The notes: generated by a model not told the origin, from the sequence alone. A stretch of DNA of 64,000 bases from Xanthomonas citri pv. mangiferaeindicae (GCA_002240395.1 CP016836.1:3348001-3412000), one strand, 5' to 3'. Counted from the first letter of the stretch, positions 51,576 to 59,766 are shown. A program made the numbers and translations.

Positions 51576-52708
51576 ACCTGAGCTCGCTGTTTTTCACGAC
51601 GGTCGATGGTGAAGCGTGCATGCATGCCTCTCTCGATCTCTCGCAGGATGAGCGCGACGCGATTGCCCATGCGCGTAAGGAGGTGCGCGCTTGCTTGCGG
51701 GCGGGCATTCCCCGCGCGCTTCGCGAGAACGGATACTCTGGCGCCGTGCCCGAGCCGCGCTTTTTTACGCAGGGCTCGTGGGCCTACAAAACGCTGAACT
51801 CGCCCGCCAAACGGCCCCAGCAAGCAGACGTCGATGATGGGTGCTACTTGCCGCTGGGCTTTGTGGCCCAGTCGCAGCGCCCCAGTGCCGCCACGACCGT
51901 CTTCTTCGCGGCGGCAGAGGAAGCCCTTCTACCGTTGGTGGTGGCGCGCCGCTGGCGCATGGATCGGTCGAAGGCCACCTGCATTCGCGTCATCATTTCC
52001 GAGTACGCGCACATCGACATCCCGCTCTACGCGATTCCGGATGAGGAGTTCACGCAACTCGCGCTCGCTACGGAGAACTACGGTTTCGACTCGGTCGCCA
52101 AGGCCGTTAGCGTTCGTTCTCGCGATAGCTGGACGGCGCTCCCGAAGAACAAGGTGCTGTTGGCACATCGAGAAGACAACTGGTTGCCGTCAGACCCCCG
52201 GCCGGTGAAGGACTGGTTTCTTGGACAGGTTGATGCGAAGGGCGAACAGTTCCGGCGCGTAGTGCGCTACCTCAAAGCGTTTCGCGATTGGCGCTGGGCG
52301 AGCGGCGGCCCGTCCTCGATCCTGCTCATGGCAGCAGCAGCGCCGATTTTTGAGAAGCGCGATCGACGCGATGATTTGGCGCTCCTGGACGTCGTGGCTC
52401 AACTGCCGGGGCGCCTTCGCGGCGGCGTGTGCAATCCCGTAGAAGAGAGTGAGTCGCTGACCAAGCGGCTTGGTGCCGAGAAGGTCGAGGAGGCGGCGCA
52501 GGCCTTTGAGAGCTTCGAAAAAGTGCTCCGGGCAACAGTTGCGGCCAGCAACGCGGCACAGGGGTGCACTTGGATGCGCGGCGAGTTTGGCGCCCGCTTT
52601 CCTGATGAGCCGGAGCGGGTGAAGGCGTCAACGATCGCCCAGACAATCATGGCGGCTCCCGCCGCGGCAGGCCCGAGTGAGCTCGTGGGTCGGACGATGG
52701 CCGGATGA
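51569..52708 (+). CDS. cdnA: CBASS CD-NTase, DncV-like (CdnA clade)
   Basis: Predicted 379 aa. Nucleotidyltransferase motif GS (69-70, in FFTQGSWAYKTL) with the metal-binding Asp pair DVDDG (87-91) and a third Asp in YAHIDIPLYAIPDEEF. The core GGPSSILLMAA and DWRWASGGPS parallel DncV closely. DncV makes 3'3'-cGAMP; the product here is likely the same but not certain. Start ATG overlaps capV; stop overlaps cap2 (ATGA). Confidence 0.94.
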   Translation: MLNLSSLFFTTVDGEACMHASLDLSQDERDAIAHARKEVRACLRAGIPRALRENGYSGAVPEPRFFTQGSWAYKTLNSPAKRPQQADVDDGCYLPLGFVAQSQRPSAATTVFFAAAEEALLPLVVARRWRMDRSKATCIRVIISEYAHIDIPLYAIPDEEFTQLALATENYGFDSVAKAVSVRSRDSWTALPKNKVLLAHREDNWLPSDPRPVKDWFLGQVDAKGEQFRRVVRYLKAFRDWRWASGGPSSILLMAAAAPIFEKRDRRDDLALLDVVAQLPGRLRGGVCNPVEESESLTKRLGAEKVEEAAQAFESFEKVLRATVAASNAAQGCTWMRGEFGARFPDEPERVKASTIAQTIMAAPAAAGPSELVGRTMAG

Positions 52709-54375
52709 AGCGGGCGGCGGCGCTCCAGGTGATCGAAGCGCTGAAAGAGCGCAACTTCGTGCACTTGGGGCAGTCGCCAGCGGGCTGGTTCCGCCTCTCT
52801 GGTCACTTGGCGGCAGAGCGCAAGGGGCGAGTCGTCCCGTGCGAGATCGACCTTGACCCCCGCTTTACCTCGCTTCCGAAGATTCGCCTTCTGACGAAGC
52901 CAGAAGGGCTGCCAGCGGCCGTGCCTCATCTCGGCCCGAACGGAGAGTTGTGCTTTCTCGCGGAAGGCACTGTCGTGCTGGATATCTTCGACCCTGTAGG
53001 ACAGACGCTCGCCTGCTTGAAGCAGGCGGAGCTTGTACTGGACAAGGTGCTGCTTGGCGAACTGGTCGATGATCTGGCCGAAGAGTTCTTTGCCTACTGG
53101 GGGCGATACAGCTGCCATATTGACATCGAAGGCAAGCAACTCGGGGAGCAGCGATGCCTGTTCGGCGAGGCCGCTGGCAGAACGATGCTCTGTATTACAG
53201 ACGATGAAGCGCGGACGGCGCGCAAGCTGGCTGCGCTGGAGTTCAAAAACACTAGCGAAAGCGTGCTGACGTTTCGCATCAAAACGCCAGCTCAGCCAAG
53301 GCCTTGGGCGGGCGCGTGGCCACCGAGCACGGTGTCCGAGATGCTGGATTGGCAGAGCACGCTCGACCCGCGTTGCCGTCGAAAGCTTCATGAGCGCATT
53401 CGGGAGGGGTTTCGAAAGAAAGCCCCCGTCATGCTGGTGCTCATCGAGTCCCCCTTGCTCACCTACGGCATCGTCATTCGCTTGGAAGAGGCCTTGGCGC
53501 ACTCACGCGCCGTTAGCCCCAAGCTCACGAAGGGGAACAAGGCCAAGCGGGTGAAGCTGGCAGAGCGGGGTGATCCGACGCTGCGCGCACAGGTGCAGCC
53601 GCTCTGGCTGGTGCGAATCGACGACGCTTATGTGGCCAGTCGTAGCGTCCCAAATCTCGCAACGCTTGGTGGGTTGAACCTTGCAGTCGTTGGCTGCGGA
53701 ACAATTGGCGGACATCTCGCCGATGCACTGCTTCGTATGGGCGCGGGGACGCTCGGCGGCCGGCTGACGTTGATCGATCTCGATACCTTCGGCGCGCAGA
53801 ACATCGGGCGCCATCGACTTGGGTTTCCCAGCCTCGATTCCAACAAGGCGTCCGCGTTGAAGGCAGAGCTTGAGCGCATGCTCCCGAGTGCCAATGTGCG
53901 GGCCCTCCCGGTTGACGTGCGCAAAGCCGAGCTTGGCACGCTTGATCTGCTGATTGATGCAACCGGGGAAGAGTCGCTCGGGCATTGGCTGAGCGAGCGA
54001 TATGGCGCAAGCGTGCCAATTCTTTCTGTCTGGATCGATGGGCCAGGCGCCGCAGTGCGCGGCCTCCTGCACGCTCCACACAACGGTGCGTGCTTCCGAT
54101 GCCTCTGGCACTACGCGCGGGAAAGCGAACTGCTGTCGGTAGTAGGCGGCGCTTCTACGCTTCTCGCTGGGCAGGGGTGCGAGGGGCTATTCGTGCCTTT
54201 TCCCAACACCGTATCACTGCACGCCGCCACGCTCGGCGCTGAGATGGCGCTTGATTGGTTGAATGATCCGTCTTCGCCGCGGCTCCGCACGCGGGTGCTG
54301 GACCGCACCGCTGAGGTCGCAACCCCAGACTGCAGTCCGGAGCCGCATAGGGCGTGCCCGATATGCCGTTCCTGA
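52705..54375 (+). CDS. cap2: CBASS Cap2, E1-E2 fusion ubiquitin-transferase-like
   Basis: Predicted 556 aa. An N-terminal E2-like domain has a candidate catalytic Cys83 in NGELCFLAEG. An E1-like ThiF domain (about 325-540) has NLAVVGCGTIGGHLADALLR, TLIDLDTFGAQNIGRHRLGF and DLLIDATGEESLG. Zinc or catalytic Cys are in NGACFRCLW and the tail RACPICRS. Cap2 conjugates the C-terminus of the CD-NTase to a target and primes its activity. Overlap with both neighbours. Confidence 0.93.
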   Translation: MKRAAALQVIEALKERNFVHLGQSPAGWFRLSGHLAAERKGRVVPCEIDLDPRFTSLPKIRLLTKPEGLPAAVPHLGPNGELCFLAEGTVVLDIFDPVGQTLACLKQAELVLDKVLLGELVDDLAEEFFAYWGRYSCHIDIEGKQLGEQRCLFGEAAGRTMLCITDDEARTARKLAALEFKNTSESVLTFRIKTPAQPRPWAGAWPPSTVSEMLDWQSTLDPRCRRKLHERIREGFRKKAPVMLVLIESPLLTYGIVIRLEEALAHSRAVSPKLTKGNKAKRVKLAERGDPTLRAQVQPLWLVRIDDAYVASRSVPNLATLGGLNLAVVGCGTIGGHLADALLRMGAGTLGGRLTLIDLDTFGAQNIGRHRLGFPSLDSNKASALKAELERMLPSANVRALPVDVRKAELGTLDLLIDATGEESLGHWLSERYGASVPILSVWIDGPGAAVRGLLHAPHNGACFRCLWHYARESELLSVVGGASTLLAGQGCEGLFVPFPNTVSLHAATLGAEMALDWLNDPSSPRLRTRVLDRTAEVATPDCSPEPHRACPICRS

Positions 54376-54838
54376 GCTCCTGGGCCACTGATGACCACCG
54401 CAGACTTCTCCATTTCGAACCGGAGGTGCTAGAGGTCTTCCGAAATCACGCCCAGCGCGCTGATACGGACTGTGAGGCGGGTGGCTTGCTGCTCGGGACC
54501 GTGCATGGCGAGCACTTGCTGATCAAAAAGGCCACGACGCCCACTCCGCGAGATCGACGATTTCGCGCCTTGTTTGAGAGGATGCCATTTGGACATGCCA
54601 CGATTGCATCGATGCTCTGGGCGCAGAGTTCGGGGCAAGTGCGGTATCTGGGGAGTGGCATACCCACCCGCAGGACTACCCGACGCCGTCAGAGCTGGAT
54701 CGATCAGAGTGGCTGCGACTCAGTCGTAGACGATCTGATGGGCGACCTCTGTTGGCGGTGATCGTTGGCCGTGCGGATCTTCATGCCGAACTGGTCTTCA
54801 AAAGGGGCGGCAGCTACCAGCTTCGCGGTGCAGAGTAG
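54363..54838 (+). CDS. cap3: CBASS Cap3, JAB/JAMM deconjugase (apparent 1-base frameshift)
   Basis: The first part reads MPFLSSWATDDHRRLLHFEP, EAGGLLLGTVHGEHLLIKKA. At the G run 54650-54653 the frame is lost; with one base restored it continues GEWHTHPQDYPTPSELDRSE, which holds the JAMM motif HTHPQDYPTPSELD (HxHx10D), and ends at 54838, about 158 aa. As given the motif is not translated. Cap3 is the isopeptidase that removes CD-NTase conjugates made by Cap2. GTG 54354 is an alternative start; both overlap cap2. Confidence 0.9.
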
Positions 54839-55048
54839 TGAACCCTGCACGCACGTGCGCGGAAGGCGCCAGAACGGCGGCGCACTCCTGCAGATTTCTT
54901 TGGTAGGCTGCCCATGGGCGTTGCCGGCGCCTGCTGCTCGCCATGGCAAACCCCTGCGGGGACGGCGTCCAACTTCCCATGTTTGATTCCCCTCTGCGGC
55001 GAATCCGGGCAGTGAGCAGCTGGCCTTCGCCCCAGCGAGGAGTCAGTC

Positions 55049-55776
55049 ATGCGTTTTATCAAGACCACTGCCGCCCAAGCGGATGCACTGCGCAAGAAGG
55101 CCAAGGCCCTGCAACGCAATGGCGGCGGCAAGCACACGGCGCTACTTGATCGGGTTGCCAAGAGCGCTGGCTACGAGCACTGGCACCACGTCAAGCTCTG
55201 CTTGGCCGAAACGGAAGAGATCAAGGCAGATCGGCAGCTCACCAAGGAGATTGAGCGGATCATGGCGGCGGCCATGGCATGGGAGGGCAAGCTCATCCTT
55301 ACCGGCCCCGAGGCGCTCGCCTCTCGTCAGTTCGTGCTCTTCTCGACCGAGGACGGCGACGGCTGGCTGCTCGACCCTGAGGAAGACCGCTGCCTCTGCC
55401 TTGTCTGGCACGGCAAGCGTCAGGAGGTCGGCGTGCGCAACTTGCCGATGCGCCTGGAGATCGAATGGGACGGCGCCTTTCGCTTGGCGGGACCGTTCTT
55501 CACGGTCGAGACGGGGCATCCCGAGATCCGCAGCCGGGCGATTGGCGGCTATCCGGTGGACAAGCTCCGGGAGGCGCTCGAGCAGGCCCCGTCGGTCGAC
55601 AAGCGGATCGAGCAGATCTTCGGAGCGCAGGACGGGTCGCGCTGACGCCCGACGTCATCGAGCAGCTCGTGGCCAACGGCTGGGACCTCAAAGCCGTCTT
55701 GGAACAAGTAGAGCGAGGGGCGGTCTACCCGCCGTCCCGCAATAGCCTGCTGACGCCGCCCAAGGGCCGGCTATGA
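55049..55776 (+). CDS. DUF5623-like / glyoxalase-superfamily-related protein (probable frameshift near the end)
   Basis: Begins MRFIKTTAAQADALRKKAKA with NGGGKHTALLDRVAKSAGYE and HWHHVKLC, an N-terminal module seen in mobile-element proteins annotated DUF5623 or glyoxalase-related. As given it stops at 55645 (198 aa). Restoring a G at the run 55634-55636 continues it as GVALTPDVIEQLVANGWDLK to 55776 (about 242 aa). GAGGAG precedes the ATG. It lies 210 nt after cap3, with no clear gene between. Function unknown. Confidence 0.6.
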
Positions 55777-55847
55777 GGCGAGGAGGACTCGCGGGAGCGG
55801 CCGAGTCTGGGTCCAGATCTATCGACGGGCGGTAATAGCGTTGCCCT

Positions 55848-56981
55848 TCAGTCTTCAAGCAATCGAGCAGCAGGATTCGCCGACGCACCGCCGGTCTGAA
55901 AGTACCCAACAACACTCGACACCGCCCGGTGCTCAGTCATCTGCATGATCGCCGCCAGTGGCACGCCTTGTCGGCTGGCTTCGGTCACGAAGCCTGACCG
56001 CAAGCTGTGTCCACCAAAGTCTCCCTCGATCCCTGCCATCTTCGCCCGCCGCTGCACGATTTCAGCGACGGCAGCAGGGGACAGGGCAGGGCCAACACGC
56101 CGCTTCCACAGCCGCCTGAAGATCGCTCCCTCGGTGATCCCCGCCACATCCAGCCAGTCCGCCAGCGCCAGGGCGGCCCGATCGAGCACCGGCTTGTCCG
56201 GAGTGGAGGACGCGGTGACACCAGCCTGCTGGGTCTTGCTGTGCTCGAGCCGATAGATATAGCCCTGCGCCCCGATCCGGCGTAGGTCGCGCAGGTCGGC
56301 CGCAGCGATCTCGCTGCGACGGCGGCCGCCACTGGCAAAGCCGAAACAGAGCAGGGCGCTGTCACGCAGGCCTTCCAGGCTGTCGTCACAGGTGGCCAGC
56401 ATGGCCTCCAGTTCGGCCAGGGTAATGGCGGTCTTCTTACGCGGATGCTCGCCGCGCTTGACCGCCGCTCGGGCGGCGCGGCTGAGCACGGTACGGATGG
56501 CCGGCTGCTCACAGGGATTGGGCTGCTGCTTGAGCCGGTGCGCCGTGGACAGGACCGCGACCCGGTGTCGGACCGTGGCCAGGGTCCAGGGGCCGGGTTT
56601 GGCCTTCAGGCCGGCAGCCACCAGGGCCTGGTCGATCGCCGGCGGCAGTTCCCAAGCCAAGTCACCGTCGGCGTTACGGCGCACCACATGGTCGACCACG
56701 AACTGCAGCACGGCCGCCTCGGGCACGGGCAGCGACAGCTCGATTCCGTAACGGGCGGCGTGCCAGCCGGCCCAGTAGCGCAAGGCACTGGCATAGCTGC
56801 GGGTGGTATTGGCGGCAGCGGCCTCGGCAAGCAGCTCGCGCACCGCGTCGGCGGCCTGTTGGGCCAGCTGTTCCGGCAACACCAGGTGATGAACGGTCTG
56901 GACGAGGGTGGAGTTAGCGGAAATTTCTTTCTTAGTATGTAATTTATAATACGACTTAGAGATCGTAGCCGCGATAATCAT
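55848..56981 (-). CDS. Tyrosine site-specific recombinase (integrase)
   Basis: Predicted 377 aa. N-terminal SAM-like DNA-binding part (NTTRSYASALRYWAGWHAAR) and a catalytic domain: first Arg in FASGGRRRSEI, HxxR in GGHSLRSGFVTE, and the final part EHRAVSSVVGYFQTG with Tyr. It is probably what inserted the island or part of it. Start uncertain: ATG 56981, GTG 56984 or a codon within the next 20. The first 30 codons are AT-rich. Divergent from the KfrA-like gene. Confidence 0.88.
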   Translation of the reverse strand: MIIAATISKSYYKLHTKKEISANSTLVQTVHHLVLPEQLAQQAADAVRELLAEAAAANTTRSYASALRYWAGWHAARYGIELSLPVPEAAVLQFVVDHVVRRNADGDLAWELPPAIDQALVAAGLKAKPGPWTLATVRHRVAVLSTAHRLKQQPNPCEQPAIRTVLSRAARAAVKRGEHPRKKTAITLAELEAMLATCDDSLEGLRDSALLCFGFASGGRRRSEIAAADLRDLRRIGAQGYIYRLEHSKTQQAGVTASSTPDKPVLDRAALALADWLDVAGITEGAIFRRLWKRRVGPALSPAAVAEIVQRRAKMAGIEGDFGGHSLRSGFVTEASRQGVPLAAIMQMTEHRAVSSVVGYFQTGGASANPAARLLED

Positions 56982-56990
56982 CACTTATCG
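56972..56990. promoter_or_regulatory. Palindrome between integrase and KfrA-like gene
   Basis: CGATAA and TTATCG around 7 nt, overlapping the possible integrase start and 48 nt before the kfrA ATG. Candidate operator for the KfrA-like protein. Confidence 0.35.
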
Positions 56991-57037
56991 TGAGTATGCA
57001 ATCAACAGAGTAGGGCGGTCGCGTAGGAGGCACTTCC

Positions 57038-57636
57038 ATGGCTCGAGGCATCACCGAATTCGACGTTCACACCGCTGCCGACGAGATCGTTGACGCCGGA
57101 GAACGACCAACCGTCGAGCGCATTCGTGCGCACTTGGGCACCGGGTCGCCCAACACCGTCACGCGATGGTTGGAGACCTGGTGGCGTGCCCTTGGTGCAC
57201 GGCTGAGCACCCATCAGCGCAGCCTTTCGGTGCCCGAGGCCCCTGAGGCGGTCGCCAAGTTGGCAGGGGAGTGGCGGGCGTTGGCTCTTGAGCATGCCCG
57301 GTCCGAAGCCGAGAACGGCTTTGCCGACCAACAGGTCGCCCTGCAGAACGCCAAGAGGCACTGAGCCAAGAGCGCGAAGGATTTGCCGCCGATGAGGTGG
57401 CCTTGCGCAACGCGGCATCAGAAGCTTCCCAATCCGAACGTCTCGCGACGGCCCGAGCGGTCGAACTGCAGCGCTTGGTCAGCCAGCTTGAAGGAGAGAT
57501 CAAAGAGCAGGAGCGTCAGCGGAATGCCGCGCTCGATAGAGCGTCAGACGCTGAAGTCGCCCGCCAAGCAGCAGAAAATCGCTTACAAGTTAAAGCCCGC
57601 AAACCTGCGAAGAAGAAAGAGTCGGCCCGGCCCTAG
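57038..57636 (+). CDS. KfrA-like DNA-binding coiled-coil protein (apparent 1-base frameshift)
   Basis: An N-terminal KfrA_N HTH (ITEFDVHTAADEIVDAGERP, TVERIRAHLGTGSPNTVTRW) is followed by a long helical, heptad-rich tail. The first frame stops at 57364; restoring one C at 57351-57352 continues LQNA as QEALSQEREGFAADEVALRN to SRQ-type coil and KARKPAKKKESARP, about 199 aa. TAGGAGG lies 8 nt before the ATG. KfrA proteins bind operator DNA and help plasmid stability; on islands they are often next to integrases. Confidence 0.8.
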
Positions 57637-57772
57637 AGCTCGGCTCGCCGCACCAAGGGGCGCTGGCTCCACCCGACGCTCGTCTTCGACTGCGTGGCCG
57701 AGTCTCATCTGGGAAGACTAAGAACCCATAGAGTCGGAGCGACTGTCCCATCGCGCTAACTGGAGGTATCCC

Positions 57773-57958
57773 GTGGCGGCAAACGAACTGTGGTCAAGTT
57801 TCAAGCAAGGCTGGCGAGAAGGTCCCGTTGTCTTTTTCGCCCCGTTGATCGCGGTTTGGCGCTTGGTCTCTCGGGAGATGGATATCGTCATGGCCGAGTT
57901 GGAGGCCAAAGAGGCTGTCCGTCGTTCGCGACGGGCAAGCAATTCGACTCAGGGATAA
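57773..57958 (+). CDS. Small hypothetical protein
   Basis: Predicted 61 aa, GTG start with GGAGG 8 nt upstream. LWSSFKQGWREGPVVFFAPL and IAVWRLVSREMDIVMAELEA suggest one amphipathic or membrane-touching helix and a charged tail. I do not recognise it. Its good ribosome site and its place after kfrA support it. Confidence 0.5.
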   Translation: MAANELWSSFKQGWREGPVVFFAPLIAVWRLVSREMDIVMAELEAKEAVRRSRRASNSTQG

Positions 57959-57990
57959 GTGGTCACCTAAACCTGCAGAAGTCGCACGTG

Positions 57991-58062
57991 TGTACACGCT
58001 CTTGTGCGTCGGGAGCTTCGATGTACACCTCTAACTGCGTCAGATGTACACGTTAAGTGCGT
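57991..58062 (+). repeat. Three iteron-like repeats TGTACAC-N6/7-TGCGT
   Basis: Copies begin at 57991, 58022 and 58045; each is TGTACAC, 6 or 7 nt, TGCGT. They lie in a 214-nt gap just left of the Xer element. They could be binding sites for KfrA or for a replication or phage regulator. Confidence 0.5.
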
Positions 58063-58160
58063 ACGCGGAGCATTCGTAAGTGCGGTGCCCAGCATGTCGA
58101 TCTCCGTAAGATGAGACGGACGATCCAGCGTGCCAGCTGCCGGACCAGCGTCCGGCTGCG

Positions 58161-58179
58161 GAACTTCGCATAATGTACA
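58161..58179 (+). repeat. Left Xer attachment half-site
   Basis: GAACTTCGCATAATGTACA, identical to 59767-59785 at the right end. It carries the XerC arm and core of dif but continues GTAAACCC in place of the XerD arm, as expected for one junction of a CTX/TLC-type phage integrated at dif. Confidence 0.8.
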
Positions 58180-59264
58180 GTAAACCCTTGAAAAATAAGG
58201 GTTTTCGTCCTCGCAGGTTCAATCCGGTCATTACTGCTGACCAGTTCTATGACGCCAGACGCACTGCGGGTTTCGACCGGCAGGCCGCTGCCGACTTCCT
58301 CGGCGTGTCGTTCCGCACCATCGGCCATTGGGAGACTGGGAGGGCGCGCCCGCCTTACGCCGCTTTCAAGCTTCTCCGCGTGCTTCGCTGCGGCGACCCT
58401 ATCGACCCCGCATGGTCTGCCTACCGCTTCGTAAGGGGCGCGCTAATCACGCCTGAGGGCCATCGGATCGAACCGGGCGATATGGCGTGGCAGGGACTGC
58501 TGGTGCGAATGGCTGTCGAGTTCAAGCGGGTGATGGACCGTCGCCGCACCGATCCCGCCTACCTTGTTCCCTCGCACATGCATACGGGCCAGCCGGGGGC
58601 CGCAAGGCCCGACTTCGGGCCGGGCCCGGCGGGCCCGCGCCCTGGGCTTGTCTCTTTTTCCCACAAAGGGAATACACAATTTCCCGTTTCTCCGGATTCG
58701 CCTGAAAAACAGCTGTTTCCTTCGTTTTCAATGACCGTTGCATGTGGCCCCAAAATGGGGCCACAATGGGGCCATGAAAACGTCCAAGCCGGAAGTGAAA
58801 AAATTCAACCTGAGGTTGCCCATGGATCTGCTGGAAGACGCGCAGACGCAGGCCGACCGGATGGGGATCTCCTTCAACGCCTTCTGCACGCTCGCCATCC
58901 GCGAGTTCTGCGTGTTCCTGAGGTCGAACCCGCAGGGGATGCTCTCGACGGCTCCACGCGCCAGGACGGCGTCGGCGGCTCGATCGATTCCACCACCCGC
59001 AACGCCCGATCCCGACAGCGAGCCCGACGCAGCCACGCCGCGAGTGGTGGCGCGGCGGGTCGGTCGAAACGATCCCTGTCCGTGCGGAAGCGGGCTCAAG
59101 GCAAAGCGGTGCCATCCGGAAGCCTGCTGACAGCCGCCGACGCCGCGGCGCTGGTCGTGGGCGAGGGCGAGGGCGAGCAGGGGGCCGGGGGGCCGGCTGT
59201 CTGTCGTCGGTTGCAGCACGCGCTCATGCCGGTGTCGGCGACGGCTGCTGAGGTGGGCCCGTGA
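58173..59264 (+). CDS. VC1465-family Xer recombination activation factor-like (C-terminal end uncertain)
   Basis: The first 110 residues are a HTH-like phage protein: FNPVITADQFYDARRTAGFD, RQAAADFLGVSFRTIGHWET, GRARPPYAAFKLLRVLRCGD, ALITPEGHRIEPGDMAWQGL. This matches the VC1465/DUF3653 group linked to Xer-integrating filamentous phages. The ATG lies inside the att core TGTACA. The frame stays open to 59264 and overlaps the RHH-SEC-C gene in another frame, which is unlikely to be real. If one G were missing at the run 58595-58599, the protein would end at 58705 (about 177 aa); the given data cannot decide this. Confidence 0.6.
   Translation: MYSKPLKNKGFRPRRFNPVITADQFYDARRTAGFDRQAAADFLGVSFRTIGHWETGRARPPYAAFKLLRVLRCGDPIDPAWSAYRFVRGALITPEGHRIEPGDMAWQGLLVRMAVEFKRVMDRRRTDPAYLVPSHMHTGQPGAARPDFGPGPAGPRPGLVSFSHKGNTQFPVSPDSPEKQLFPSFSMTVACGPKMGPQWGHENVQAGSEKIQPEVAHGSAGRRADAGRPDGDLLQRLLHARHPRVLRVPEVEPAGDALDGSTRQDGVGGSIDSTTRNARSRQRARRSHAASGGAAGRSKRSLSVRKRAQGKAVPSGSLLTAADAAALVVGEGEGEQGAGGPAVCRRLQHALMPVSATAAEVGP
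58182..58204. repeat. Hairpin at the left element junction
   Basis: AAACCCTT (58182-58189) and AAGGGTTT (58197-58204) around a 7-nt A-rich loop, directly after the att core. Folded single-stranded att hairpins are known in CTX-type phage integration. Confidence 0.5.
58745..58774 (+). promoter_or_regulatory. TGGGGCCA operator-like repeats before the RHH gene
   Basis: TGGGGCCA occurs twice 11 bp apart (58756-58763 and 58767-58774), and its inverse TGGCCCCA once (58745-58752). The last copy overlaps the ATG of a ribbon-helix-helix protein, which fits autorepression with one RHH dimer per half-turn. Confidence 0.55.
58774..59130 (+). CDS. Ribbon-helix-helix protein with C-terminal SEC-C zinc motif
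   Basis: Predicted 118 aa. Arc-like RHH at residues about 5-50: VKKFNLRLPMDLLEDAQTQA, DRMGISFNAFCTLAIREFCV. A Pro/Ala linker follows, then the SecA-type zinc motif GRNDPCPCGSGLKAKRCH at the C-terminus (CxCxnCH). Such a fusion is unusual. It lies inside the Xer element, with repeats overlapping its start. It could be the element's repressor; the SEC-C part may bind RNA or protein. ATG 58774 chosen because the RHH begins there. Confidence 0.75.
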   Translation: MKTSKPEVKKFNLRLPMDLLEDAQTQADRMGISFNAFCTLAIREFCVFLRSNPQGMLSTAPRARTASAARSIPPPATPDPDSEPDAATPRVVARRVGRNDPCPCGSGLKAKRCHPEAC

Positions 59265-59752
59265 GCGCGCTGAGCAGGCCACAGCCGCGCGCCGACGTGT
59301 CGTGGCTGGTGCTGCCCGCGAACGTGCCGGGGATCACGCCGCGCGTGGTGCGCTCGCTTCGTCATCATTACGGCCGTCTCCGTGACGCTGCTGACGACCT
59401 CGCCCGCGAGCAGCGGCTCGCGGGCGCGCCATTGGTAGACCGCGTGGCTACGTTCGTCGTGCGTAGTGATGTCGAGATCGGCATCGCCTCGTGCGATGCG
59501 TGGCTCGATGCCTGTGATCGCGAGATAGGCGCCGACGACGGGACCGGGTGCAGGGGTGAAGCCCCTGCGGCTATGGCGCATGGATGCGCCGCTCTGGATT
59601 CACCAGCGGTCGGACCCGCGCTGGTGGAGCCGACCGTGGGGAGTGGAGCCCCCACGGCCGACCCGCTTTTTGTTCGCCCGTCCGGGCAAACCTTGCCGGG
59701 GGCTGCAACCCCCGGTAACACTCAAGCCGCGCAGGAGGCGGCTCGCTCATGA
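59261..59752 (+). CDS. Hypothetical protein of the Xer element
   Basis: Predicted 163 aa, GTG start. SWLVLPANVPGITPRVVRSL and HHYGRLRDAADDLAREQRLA look helical; the second half is low-complexity (Pro, Gly, Ala). No family recognised. It ends 15 nt before the right att repeat, consistent with the last gene of the element. Confidence 0.45.
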   Translation: MSALSRPQPRADVSWLVLPANVPGITPRVVRSLRHHYGRLRDAADDLAREQRLAGAPLVDRVATFVVRSDVEIGIASCDAWLDACDREIGADDGTGCRGEAPAAMAHGCAALDSPAVGPALVEPTVGSGAPTADPLFVRPSGQTLPGAATPGNTQAAQEAARS

Positions 59753-59766
59753 AAGCACAATCCAGC

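Noticed and set aside
55642..55776. Separate small gene with a CTG start overlapping the stop at 55645
   Set aside because: Better explained as the end of the upstream gene after one missing G, like the other eight frameshifts.
57991..58062. CRISPR array
   Set aside because: Repeats are short (12 conserved bases), only three, with unequal spacing of 31 and 23 and no spacers of constant length. No CRISPR was seen elsewhere in the window.
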